The position numbers and the translations under genes are program-made. Shown in pieces: positions 23,870 to 30,625 of a DNA stretch of 33,684 nucleotides. Under the pieces are notes generated by a model. It was not told where the DNA came from. It saw nothing but the letters and a program-made list of their open reading frames with translations, and did not search any database. This DNA comes from an uncultured Oscillospiraceae bacterium (GTDB lineage: Bacteria; Bacillota; Clostridia; Oscillospirales; Oscillospiraceae): the NCBI GenBank assembly GCA_947599875.1, contig CANQFV010000029.1:1-33684 (forward strand). The letters are read 5' to 3'. Positions within the stretch are counted from its first letter, which is position 1. Each line of letters starts with the position of its first letter.

Positions 23870-24029
23870 ACGGGACTGAGGGAAAGTTTTTGTCACAGGG
23901 GCCCCACGCAATCGTGATTGCGTGGGGAGAGGAGGAGCAAAGCCTGCGCCTGAGCCGTCACGCTCTCGTCGCGGCGAGGTTAAGCGGCTTTCGCGACGAC
24001 GAAAAGAACCATCCCTCTGTAACGCCGGG
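23870..24029 (+). repeat. R3 repeat, copy 2
   Basis: Nearly identical to 14141-14302, including the 12-bp hairpin CCCCACGCAATC/GATTGCGTGGGG at 23902-23927 and the GAAAAGAACC-TCCCTCTGTAAC end. The region 23558-24147 has no credible gene. Confidence 0.8.
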
Positions 24030-24147
24030 CAAAGGCCTCCGGTCAACGGGCAATCCCCCGACCCGTTCCTCCCCATTGTAGGGGTCGCTGCCCACGGCGA
24101 CCCGTGTTTCGATAACCTCCGAGGACGCCGGTTTTAAAGCATTCCTG

Positions 24148-24208
24148 TTGACATCTGTGTGACAATGTATTAAAATATTAGAAATTATACTTGGAGGTGT
24201 GTGACAAA
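24148..24208 (+). promoter_or_regulatory. Promoter and candidate operators of the toxin-antitoxin operon
   Basis: TTGACA (24148-24153) and TAAAAT (24171-24176) have a 17-base spacer. TGTGTGACAA occurs twice: at 24156-24165 inside the spacer and at 24198-24207 over the ribosome binding site region. Such paired sites would suit autoregulation by the antitoxin complex, but this is inference. Confidence 0.8.
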
Positions 24209-24478
24209 ATGGGCCAAACTACGCTCAGTGTGCGCATGGACGAGGAAGTCAAGAGACTTTTTGACGCATACTGTGCCCAGATGGGCTTGAATGCGTCTGC
24301 GGCGGTGAATATTTTTGCCAAGGCGGTCATCCGGGAGCGCCGCATTCCCTTTGAAATAACTGTGGATCCCATAGAGGCGGCCCTGGACGAGGCCGACCGT
24401 GAGGCGGCGGCGGATCCCCGGCGCCTGACCCACGAGGAGGTATTTTCCAAAGCGAGGGCGAGGATCCGTGGCATATAA
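24209..24478 (+). CDS. relB: RelB/DinJ-family antitoxin
   Basis: The 89-residue product starts MGQTTLSVRMDEEVKRLFDAYCAQMGLNASAAVNIFAKAVI, the ribbon-helix-helix pattern of RelB/DinJ antitoxins (TLSVRMDEEVK strand, then two helices). The C-terminal part from IPFEI is charged and would wrap the toxin. The ATG at 24209 is chosen over a TTG six codons upstream because the GGAGGTGTG ribosome binding site lies between them. It overlaps the toxin gene by 11 bases. It should neutralise the toxin and repress the operon. Confidence 0.88.
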   Translation: MGQTTLSVRMDEEVKRLFDAYCAQMGLNASAAVNIFAKAVIRERRIPFEITVDPIEAALDEADREAAADPRRLTHEEVFSKARARIRGI

Positions 24479-24788
24479 GCTTGTGTATACACCGGGCTTT
24501 GACAGGGATCTTACCGAAATACTCGACTATATGCTGTTAAAGCTGGGTAATCCCGTGGCGGCGGACAGCTTTTTGCGCGAGCTTGAAAAAGCTGTTCAAT
24601 CCGTCACGGAATATCCCGAGGCAACAGCGCCGTACCCGTCGAAGTACCCGCGCCCCCGGCCTTACTTTCGGCTGAATGTTAAAAACTACGCGGCGTTTTA
24701 TGTGGTCTATGATAACATCGTTGAGTTCCGGCGCTTGCTATATGGGTACGCGGATATTCCGGCGGCCCTGGACGACACAACAAAATAG
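24468..24788 (+). CDS. RelE/ParE-family toxin
   Basis: The 106-residue product has the RelE/ParE fold pattern: MAYKLVYTPGFDRDLTEILDYM, a helical middle (NPVAADSFLRELEKAVQSVTEYPEA), then YFRLNVKNYAAFYVVYDNIVEFRRLLYG, where the family carries its basic and tyrosine residues. Whether it cleaves ribosome-bound mRNA (RelE) or poisons gyrase (ParE) cannot be settled from sequence alone. The overlap with the antitoxin gene implies coupled translation. Confidence 0.86.
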   Translation: MAYKLVYTPGFDRDLTEILDYMLLKLGNPVAADSFLRELEKAVQSVTEYPEATAPYPSKYPRPRPYFRLNVKNYAAFYVVYDNIVEFRRLLYGYADIPAALDDTTK

Positions 24789-24789
24789 C

Positions 24790-24827
24790 AAAAGCCGCGG
24801 CTCGACCTCTGTCTTGCCGCGGCTTTC
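24790..24827. terminator. Bidirectional terminator between the toxin and M56 genes
   Basis: AAAGCCGCGGC (24791-24801) pairs with GCCGCGGCTTT (24816-24826). The two flanking genes converge here. The minus-strand reading has the better T-rich tail (CTTTTGCTATTTTG). Confidence 0.75.
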
Positions 24828-24924
24828 GCCATTGACTGCTTCACGGGCGGGGATGACCCCGCCCGCTTCTCTATTTCCTTTTCCTTGCTCACTTCTCCCT
24901 GCCCGCATGTCGATTTATCTCATT

Positions 24925-26958
24925 TCATTGCGGGAACCAGGAGGGGTTTTGTGCCCTGTCATAATCGTACAGCGCGGCGAGTTTGGCCAGGATCTGCCGC
25001 TGCGCGTCTGTCAGGTCAAGCGTCGAGACGCCGTCCAGGGGGTTGGGGTTCCCCCCTATGATCCACTCATCTTCCAGGAGTACGATGGCCCGTTTTGTGA
25101 TCTCCGCGTCCGGCTCCTCCGCCAGCGCGCCCAAAAGCCCCTGGGGATCGGCCTCGAACCGCCGGGCCAGCTCGCGTCCCGCTTCTTCGGCGGGGGCGCC
25201 GTCGGCCCGGGAGGCGAAGAAGAGCAGCTCCCGGTCGGAAAGCTCCTCCGCGTGATCCATCGCCCACAGGGTGCTGTACCCGCTGGCCTCAAAGGCGGAG
25301 GGCGCGGAGGTTCCGCTCACGGCGGTTTCCCCGGCGGTGACGACCTTCTCCGCTGTGCCGTAAGCGGCGGAGATCTCGGTTACGGTAAGTTCCCCGGCGG
25401 TGATGTCCTTCTCCACCGTGTCATAGGCGTTATAGACCGCACCGGTGTAGCTCAGCTTTGCCGTCATGGGCATGAAGCACACCACGCTGTCGCCGTTATC
25501 CAGCCGGGCCAAAACCGCGCTGCTGCCGGAGTCCCTCTCCGGGCCGGAGACCTTTTCGGGGCGCAGGTAGATGTACGCCACGGCGTTGTCCGCCACGAAG
25601 CCGTCCACTTCCTGGGTGGGCGGGACGTGGTAGACGTCCTCCCGGAGGTCGATCCTGACGCAGGGGACGGGGTCGACCCGATCCGACAGAAAGCCCTCCC
25701 AGGTCATGCCGCCGGACAGCGTGATAAGCTCCTGCCACCGGGCGGGGAACGCCAGGGTGATGCCAAGGGTATCGTCCCGGTAGTACGCCTGCCGGGCGTC
25801 GTCATCGGGCGTGTCCGGCGTCCCGGCGCTGTCCCCCTCCCCAGGGGCGCCGGCGGTGTCGGGTGTGTCAGGTGTATCGGGTGTGTCGGGTGTGTTCTCA
25901 TCGCTTCCGCTTGCGGGAGGCGCGTTTTCCGCTCTGTCCGCCGTCACGGCGAAGGCGGTGACGGCTCCGGCCAAGGCCAGCACGAGGGCCAGGGCCAGGA
26001 CGAGGAAAGATTTTTTATTAAATTTCATAATGGCACGAATCCTTTCTTCAGCTGCGTTTTTACTGAAAAAGCTTCCGAAAGGGGCGGGAAGGCTGCGCCG
26101 CTCCTCCATCCCGATCAGGGCCGCGGCGTAGTCCCGGCGGCGGCCGGAGCCGTAGTGGCGCAAAACGGCCTCGTCGCAGGACAGCTCCACATCCCGGCTG
26201 TAGAGGGCGGCCATCACCCACACCAGGGGATTGAACCAGTGCAGGCACAGCGCCGCCGTCATCAGCATCTTCCCCGCCGCGTCGAACCGGCGGATGTGGG
26301 TGTACTCGTGGTACAGCATGAATCCGGCGGAGTCCTCATCGCTCCAGTCAAAGTCCTCCGGCACCAGGATCACGGGCCGCGCGATCCCGTAGGTCAGCGG
26401 CGAGGGCAGACCCCGCAGGGACCGGATCTCCACGCGGCGGCGAAGCCGGTGGCGGTAGAGCCACAGGACGGCATAGCCGTTCTTCTCCGGCACGGATGTG
26501 GCAAACTCCCGGTATCCCATAAGCGCCGTGGTCAGGAAATACGCCGCCAGCGCCAGCGCCCCCGCCGCCCAGACGGCGGCCAGGACGCGAAGGACCCTCC
26601 GGCCCGGCGCCTGGCCCTCCTCCTGCCCCACGGGAGAGGTTGTCCCCACGGGAGCGGCAGGGTCTGACGGCCCCTCCGGCGAGGCCGGGTCTGACGGCTC
26701 CGCCGGCGCGGCAAATCCGGGGCCGGAGAGATCCGAGACGGCGGTCTGGACCCGCTCCAGAACCGGTACGGCCTGTTCCACCCGGCGGGAAACCCCCTCC
26801 GGCAGGCGGAGAGACACCGGCAGAAGCAGCCTGAGGGCCACCACGAACCACAGCACCGGGAAGAGCCGCTTTGGCAGGCGGTTGAGGCCCACGGCCCTGA
26901 TAAGCACGATCAGGGCGATGAGGATCCCGCCGGCGAGACTCATTTTCAGCATCTCCAT
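24925..26958 (-). CDS. BlaR1-like M56 family membrane metallopeptidase
   Basis: The 677-residue product has N-terminal membrane helices (about residues 8-45 and 160-180) around a zinc peptidase domain with HEYTH at 217-221 and SRDVELSCDEAVL downstream, as in BlaR1/MecR1. A further membrane helix lies near residue 315 (FLVLALALVLALAGAV). The extracellular part is not a penicillin-binding domain: it starts with a TPDTPDTPDTPD repeat linker followed by an unfamiliar domain (YYRDDTLGITLAFPARWQEL...) and a helical end. The signal sensed is therefore probably not a beta-lactam. ATG 26958 has GAGGGGG in front; an in-frame GTG at 26973, overlapping the blaI stop as GTGA, is the alternative. It pairs with the BlaI-type repressor gene just upstream. 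Confidence 0.85.
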   Translation of the reverse strand: MEMLKMSLAGGILIALIVLIRAVGLNRLPKRLFPVLWFVVALRLLLPVSLRLPEGVSRRVEQAVPVLERVQTAVSDLSGPGFAAPAEPSDPASPEGPSDPAAPVGTTSPVGQEEGQAPGRRVLRVLAAVWAAGALALAAYFLTTALMGYREFATSVPEKNGYAVLWLYRHRLRRRVEIRSLRGLPSPLTYGIARPVILVPEDFDWSDEDSAGFMLYHEYTHIRRFDAAGKMLMTAALCLHWFNPLVWVMAALYSRDVELSCDEAVLRHYGSGRRRDYAAALIGMEERRSLPAPFGSFFSKNAAEERIRAIMKFNKKSFLVLALALVLALAGAVTAFAVTADRAENAPPASGSDENTPDTPDTPDTPDTAGAPGEGDSAGTPDTPDDDARQAYYRDDTLGITLAFPARWQELITLSGGMTWEGFLSDRVDPVPCVRIDLREDVYHVPPTQEVDGFVADNAVAYIYLRPEKVSGPERDSGSSAVLARLDNGDSVVCFMPMTAKLSYTGAVYNAYDTVEKDITAGELTVTEISAAYGTAEKVVTAGETAVSGTSAPSAFEASGYSTLWAMDHAEELSDRELLFFASRADGAPAEEAGRELARRFEADPQGLLGALAEEPDAEITKRAIVLLEDEWIIGGNPNPLDGVSTLDLTDAQRQILAKLAALYDYDRAQNPSWFPQ

Positions 26959-26969
26959 TTTGTGCCCCC

Positions 26970-27329
26970 TCACTCCGACTCGTCCACGATCTCACGCAGA
27001 CGGCGGATCTGCTGTTCGGACAGCTTTTTCTTTCCCAGCAGAGCCACAAACAGACTGTCCGCGGAGCCGTCGTAGATCCGGTTGATGAACTCCTCCGTCT
27101 CGGCCTCCTGAACCTGGGCCTTGGAGATCAGCGGGTGGCACAGAAAGCCCGGCTCCCGCCGCTCAATGGCGCCCTTGGCGATACAGCGCCGGATCAGGGT
27201 GTAGGTGGTGTTGATGTTCCAGCCCACCTCCTGCGTCAGCACGTCGGAGATGTGCTTGGCCGTGGCATCGCCCTCACGCCACAGCACCTTCATCACCTTC
27301 AGCTCCGAATCAAACAGTTTTACGTCCAT
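26970..27329 (-). CDS. BlaI/MecI/CopY-family transcriptional repressor
   Basis: The 119-residue winged-helix protein begins MDVKLFDSELKVMKVLWREGDATAKHISDVLTQEVGWNINTTYTLIRRCIAKGAI, the standard BlaI pattern including the WNINTTYTLIRR recognition helix and the C-terminal dimerisation region. In the known systems an M56 sensor triggers cleavage of this repressor and releases its own operon. AAAGGGG precedes the ATG. It lies between a consensus promoter and its M56 partner. Confidence 0.92.
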   Translation of the reverse strand: MDVKLFDSELKVMKVLWREGDATAKHISDVLTQEVGWNINTTYTLIRRCIAKGAIERREPGFLCHPLISKAQVQEAETEEFINRIYDGSADSLFVALLGKKKLSEQQIRRLREIVDESE

Positions 27330-27348
27330 GTCAATGCCCCTTTCATGT

Positions 27349-27403
27349 TACCGCGGTAGTATGGATCCGATAGCATATTACCACAGTCTTATGGTGTTGT
27401 CAA
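27349..27403 (-). promoter_or_regulatory. Promoter and candidate operator of the blaI-M56 operon
   Basis: Minus-strand TTGACA (27398-27403), 17 bases, TAATAT (27375-27380). Downstream lies the perfect palindrome TACCGCGGTA (27349-27358), and TACCAC...TGGTG half-sites span the promoter spacer. These are candidates for BlaI-type binding, though not the textbook TACA/TGTA operator. Confidence 0.75.
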
Positions 27404-27440
27404 TACGACTGGCGTAATATTTTGAAAAAATTTTTCCGGG

Positions 27441-27860
27441 TCACACGCTGCAGGCGCCGCCGTCCATCAGGTCGGCCACGGTGACGCCGGAAAGGTAGTC
27501 CCGGATCACCCGGTCAAGCCCCTGCCACACGGGGAGGGTGGGGCACCTGGAGGAGCGGGGACAGGCGGCGGCGTCCGGGGAGAGACAGGCCACCGGCGCC
27601 AGGGAGTCCTCCGTCAGGGACAGGATCTGGTAGACGGTGTACTGCTCCGGCGGCCGGGTGAGCTTGTACCCGCCGCCCTTGCCCCGCAGGCCGCTTAAAA
27701 ACCGGGCCTTGACCAGGAGCTTGATGATGCTCTCCAGATATTTTTCCGAGATCCCCTGCCGCTGAGAGATGAGCTTCAGGGGAACGTAATCCTCCGACCG
27801 GCACTGGGCCAGATCCACCATCACCCGAAGGGCGTAGCGTCCTCTTGTGGATATCAGCAT
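27441..27860 (-). CDS. Rrf2-family transcriptional regulator with three conserved cysteines
   Basis: The 139-residue product starts MLISTRGRYALRVMVDLAQ, typical of Rrf2/IscR/CymR proteins, with a winged helix (LKLISQRQGISEKYLESIIKLLVKARFLSGLRGKGGGYKL). Three cysteines follow in the pattern C-x7-C-x5-C (CLSPDAAACPRSSRC), close to the IscR cluster ligands, so Fe-S sensing is likely. The start at 27860 is supported by GGAGG eight bases upstream; an ATG 19 codons earlier lacks this. It is divergent from an O-acetylhomoserine sulfhydrylase gene, suggesting it regulates sulfur or cysteine supply, as CymR or IscR do. The target is inferred from position. Confidence 0.88.
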   Translation of the reverse strand: MLISTRGRYALRVMVDLAQCRSEDYVPLKLISQRQGISEKYLESIIKLLVKARFLSGLRGKGGGYKLTRPPEQYTVYQILSLTEDSLAPVACLSPDAAACPRSSRCPTLPVWQGLDRVIRDYLSGVTVADLMDGGACSV

Positions 27861-27954
27861 AGTTGAGGCCTCCCGTTGAAATTTCCCCGCCAGGGGGATG
27901 AAGTGCGCGCCCGGCAAAAGATGCGTTTTTCACAGACCGGCGCGTTATTTACAT

Positions 27955-27983
27955 ATTATACAACGGGGAAAGTAGGGATTCAA
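27955..27983 (-). promoter_or_regulatory. Promoter of the Rrf2-family gene
   Basis: Minus-strand TTGAAT (27978-27983), 17 bases, TATAAT (27955-27960). The -35 boxes of this and the divergent promoter are only about 43 bases apart, so one bound regulator could affect both. Confidence 0.8.
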
Positions 27984-28026
27984 GTCCCCGGCCGCCGGGG
28001 AACCTTGAAAAAGTCGCTGCGCGGTG

Positions 28027-28055
28027 TTGACAGACGCGGGAGAACGTGGTATAAT
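28027..28055 (+). promoter_or_regulatory. Consensus promoter of the leader peptide and sulfhydrylase gene
   Basis: TTGACA (28027-28032) and TATAAT (28050-28055) with a 17-base spacer, a full consensus match. Transcription should start near 28062, giving a leader of about 160 bases before the enzyme gene. Confidence 0.92.
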
Positions 28056-28102
28056 CCCAATCAACCTACCGGTATGATAGGAAAATACAGGAGGACGGAA
28101 CC

Positions 28103-28159
28103 ATGACCTTCAAGCTTCTGCCCCAGCTGCGGGCGAACTTTCGATTCGGACGAATGTGA
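28103..28159 (+). CDS. 18-residue leader peptide upstream of the sulfhydrylase gene
   Basis: AGGAGG (28089-28094) followed by ATG at 28103 encodes MTFKLLPQLRANFRFGRM and a TGA stop. The strong ribosome binding site, consensus promoter and position argue for real translation. The peptide is basic and aromatic and has no Cys; its final sense codon is Met, immediately before the stop. The stop codon is the first part of the arm TGATCCTCA (28157-28165), which can pair with TGAGGATCA over the ribosome binding site of the enzyme gene. A regulatory role is inferred from this arrangement. Confidence 0.65.
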   Translation: MTFKLLPQLRANFRFGRM

Positions 28160-28217
28160 TCCTCAGATCAAGCGGCGAAACAACAGTCAAATTTAATTTT
28201 TAAAGAAATGAGGATCA
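28157..28217 (+). promoter_or_regulatory. Inverted repeat that can hide the sulfhydrylase ribosome binding site
   Basis: TGATCCTCA (28157-28165) and TGAGGATCA (28209-28217) are exact complements, nine pairs, with a 43-base A+T-rich loop. The right arm contains GAGGA, the only Shine-Dalgarno candidate for the ATG at 28223. A ribosome finishing or stalling at the end of the leader peptide would cover the left arm and free the right one. Confidence 0.6.
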
Positions 28218-28222
28218 AGAAC

Positions 28223-29503
28223 ATGTCTACATACCGTTTTGAGACCCTTCAGCTCCATGTGGGTCAGGAGCAGGCCGACCCCGCCACTGATTCCCGGGCG
28301 GTGCCCATCTATCAGACCACCAGCTACGTTTTCCACAACTGCCAGCACGCCGCCGACCGCTTCGGCCTTGCCGATCCCGGCAACATCTACGGCCGGCTCA
28401 CCAACTCCACCCAGGAAGTGTTAGAAAAGCGCGTCGCGGCCCTGGAGGGCGGCGTCGCCGCTCTGGCTGTGGCCTCCGGCGCAGCGGCCATCACCTATGC
28501 CATCGAGGCGTTGACGCAAAAGGGCGACCACATCGTGGCCCAGAAGACCATCTACGGCGGCAGCTACAACCTGCTGGCCCACACCCTGCCCCTCTACGGG
28601 GTGGAGACCACGTTTGTGGATATTCACAACCTCTACGAGGTGACGGCGGCCATCCGGCCCAACACAAAGGCCATCTTCATCGAGACCCTGGGCAACCCCA
28701 ACTCCGACATCCCGGACATCGATGCGGTGGCGGAGATCGCCCACGCCCACGGCATCCCCCTGGTCATCGACAACACCTTCGGCACCCCCTACCTTATCCG
28801 GCCCATCGAGCATGGGGCGGACATCGTGGTTCACTCCGCCACCAAGTTCCTGGGCGGCCACGGCACGACCCTGGGCGGCATCATCGTGGACTCCGGCAAA
28901 TTCGACTGGAAGGCCAGCGGCAAGTACGCCCCCATCGCGGAGGCAAACCCCAGCTACCACGGCATAAGCTTCGCGGACGCGGTGGGGCCGGCGGCCTTCG
29001 TCACTTACATCCGCGCCATTCTCCTCCGGGACACCGGCGCGACGATCTCCCCCTTCAATGCCTTCCTGCTCCTTCAGGGCATCGAGACGCTGTCCCTGCG
29101 CCTGGAGCGCCACGCGGAGAACACGAAGAAGGTGGTGGAGTACCTGGCAAACCACCCCAAGGTGGCAAAGGTCAACCACCCCAGCCTGCCGGATCACCCC
29201 CAGCATGAGCTTTACAAGAAATACTTCCCCAACGGCGGCGGCTCCATCTTCACCTTCGAGATAAAGGGCGACAAGGACGCGGCCTTCCGGTTCATCGACA
29301 GCCTGGAGATCTTCTCCCTCCTGGCCAACGTGGCGGACGTGAAGTCCCTGGTCATCCACCCGGCCTCCACCACCCACAGCCAGCTTTCGGAGGCGGAGCT
29401 TGCCGACCAGGGGATCACGCAAAGCACCATCCGTCTCAGCATCGGCACCGAGCATATCGACGACATCATTGCCGATTTGGAGAAGGGCTTTGCGGCAATC
29501 TGA
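28223..29503 (+). CDS. metY: O-acetylhomoserine sulfhydrylase (MetY type), PLP-dependent
   Basis: The 426-residue product belongs to the Cys/Met metabolism PLP enzyme family. It begins MSTYRFETLQLHVGQEQADPATDSRAVPIYQTTSYVF, the usual O-acetylhomoserine/O-acetylserine sulfhydrylase start. The PLP lysine is K208 in HSATKFLGGHGTTLGG; SGAAAITYAI and the YNLLAHTLPLYG segment are also typical, as is the C-terminal SIGTEHIDDIIADLEKGF. It makes homocysteine from O-acetylhomoserine and sulfide; members can also act as cysteine synthases. ATG 28223 is chosen because GAGGA sits eight bases before it; the in-frame ATG at 28208 has no ribosome binding site. It is preceded by a leader peptide and divergent from an Rrf2 regulator. 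Confidence 0.93.
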   Translation: MSTYRFETLQLHVGQEQADPATDSRAVPIYQTTSYVFHNCQHAADRFGLADPGNIYGRLTNSTQEVLEKRVAALEGGVAALAVASGAAAITYAIEALTQKGDHIVAQKTIYGGSYNLLAHTLPLYGVETTFVDIHNLYEVTAAIRPNTKAIFIETLGNPNSDIPDIDAVAEIAHAHGIPLVIDNTFGTPYLIRPIEHGADIVVHSATKFLGGHGTTLGGIIVDSGKFDWKASGKYAPIAEANPSYHGISFADAVGPAAFVTYIRAILLRDTGATISPFNAFLLLQGIETLSLRLERHAENTKKVVEYLANHPKVAKVNHPSLPDHPQHELYKKYFPNGGGSIFTFEIKGDKDAAFRFIDSLEIFSLLANVADVKSLVIHPASTTHSQLSEAELADQGITQSTIRLSIGTEHIDDIIADLEKGFAAI

Positions 29504-29521
29504 AAGGGGAAAGAGTCTGGC

Positions 29522-29567
29522 GGAAAAGGATTTTGGGTTCTCTGACGAGAACCCAAAATCCTTTTCC
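29522..29567 (+). terminator. Perfect 21-bp terminator hairpin after metY
   Basis: The left arm 29522-29542 begins GGAAAAGGATTTTGGG; the right arm 29547-29567 is its exact complement ending CCTTTTCC; the loop is TGAC. The stem has no mismatch. The sequence directly after it (CTGCC) resembles that after R1 variable hairpins. Confidence 0.8.
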
Positions 29568-29584
29568 TGCCAAGGGGGACGGAG

Positions 29585-29905
29585 GCTGGCTTGGAAGGCC
29601 TGAAGGCCTTCCAATGCCAATAGGACGCGTGCGGAAAGGCCCACTCGAATTGCGCGGAATTCGAGTGGGCCTTTTCTGCTGCCGCGCTGCGCGCACGGCC
29701 CGGAGGGCCGCACACTTGCGCGGCAAGAAGGATTTTTTCCAAGGCACATGTCCTTGGAAAAAATATTTGGATTGGGGGTGCGGGTCGGGGACTTGTCCGT
29801 CTTCTGAGGAGGTGGGACAGCGGGGACGGTTTCTTTGTACCACCAGTGCGCACACTGGTGTGACTAAGGAACCGTCCCCGTGTTACACCGGCTTCCCGGC
29901 GACGC
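29585..29905 (+). repeat. R1 repeat with REP hairpin, copy C
   Basis: Same order as copy A: CTGGCTTGGAAGGCC and AGGCCTTCCAATGCCA, here collapsed into one short hairpin; variable hairpin 29635-29674; CTGCTGCCGCGCTGCGCGCAC with GGCCC/GGGCC; second hairpin 29733-29763 identical to copy A; ATATTTGGATTGGGGG; GAGGAGGTGGGACA; and REP hairpin 29822-29879. The central small stem reads GGCCCGGAGGGCC where A and B read GCCCAAGGGC, again compensated. The remaining 29906-30052 has only the promoter of the next gene. Confidence 0.85.
29635..29674. repeat. Variable hairpin of R1 copy C
   Basis: AAAGGCCCACTCGAATT (29635-29651) pairs perfectly with AATTCGAGTGGGCCTTT (29658-29674) around GCGCGG. The arm sequence differs from copies A and B outside the central GAATT. 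Confidence 0.85.
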
Positions 29906-29993
29906 TCCTCCCCTCCCTTCGGGCGGACTCCTTTTAAAGCTGTCGGTTCTTGTGAGTCATTAACAGACAGTAGATTTCTCCACATCTCAGTGG

Positions 29994-29999
29994 TATAAT
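29994..29999 (+). promoter_or_regulatory. Extended -10 promoter of the flavoprotein gene
   Basis: TATAAT preceded by TGG (extended -10), with a poor -35 candidate TAGATT 17 bases upstream. It lies 54 bases before the start at 30053. Confidence 0.5.
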
Positions 30000-30052
30000 G
30001 CTAAATGTCAAGTGGACGACTGTTCGGCAATTGATGGTTAACGAGGTATAAA

Positions 30053-30580
30053 ATGAGATTATTCGTTTCTTTCTCAGCAAGAAAAACCGGTAATTGCGCT
30101 CAGATTATTGATTTTATAAAGGCACCGCATGACAAGGTGATCTATTATATGGATTTGAACACGCATGGGTGCAGAAATTGCGGTTATGAGTGTTTCAAAA
30201 CACAATGCAGATATCGGGACGATGATGTCTACCGCCTTTATAGCAGTTTTAAGAGCTACGAAAAAGTAATTCTGCTTGTTCCGATGTATTGCGGAAATCC
30301 TTCCTCCCTATATTTCGGCTTTAACGAAAGAGGCCAAGACTTTTTCATGCACCGTGAACATGAATATAGTTCCTTTGCGGAGAGACTTTTTATCATCGGC
30401 GTCTATGGAAGCGAGAAAGAATCGCCGGATTTCATAAGGTGTTTTGAAAAATGGTTTGAGGATACTCCTTATTCACATCATGTTCTGGGAATCCAACGCC
30501 ACTTGTATCAGCAGACAATGAGGGATAGCGTCATAGATATTGAGCCGGTTAAAATGGCATTACATGGGTTTATGCGATAA
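30053..30580 (+). CDS. Flavodoxin-like (NADPH-dependent FMN reductase/iron-sulfur flavoprotein type) protein
   Basis: The 175-residue product begins MRLFVSFSARKTGNCAQII, a flavin phosphate-binding loop pattern. A cysteine cluster C40-x2-C43-x3-C47-x4-C52 is followed by DDD and a hydrophobic strand (KVILLVPMYCGNPSSLYF), the order seen in iron-sulfur flavoproteins and related FMN reductases. The substrate is unknown. GAGG at 30043-30046 supports the start. It is markedly more A+T-rich than its neighbours and sits alone between repeat blocks, so recent acquisition is likely. The family call is from motif order and is moderately sure. Confidence 0.65.
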   Translation: MRLFVSFSARKTGNCAQIIDFIKAPHDKVIYYMDLNTHGCRNCGYECFKTQCRYRDDDVYRLYSSFKSYEKVILLVPMYCGNPSSLYFGFNERGQDFFMHREHEYSSFAERLFIIGVYGSEKESPDFIRCFEKWFEDTPYSHHVLGIQRHLYQQTMRDSVIDIEPVKMALHGFMR

Positions 30581-30625
30581 AAACAGGCTTGTTGGGGAAT
30601 AGATCAAAGCGAACAATCAAAGCTT

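Noticed and set aside
28056-28222. SAM riboswitch or T-box in the metY leader
   Set aside because: The leader is too short and lacks the T-box sequence and S-box stems; a small open frame with a strong ribosome binding site explains it better.
28208-28222. ATG at 28208 as metY start
   Set aside because: It has no ribosome binding site and its codons overlap the GAGGA that serves the ATG at 28223.
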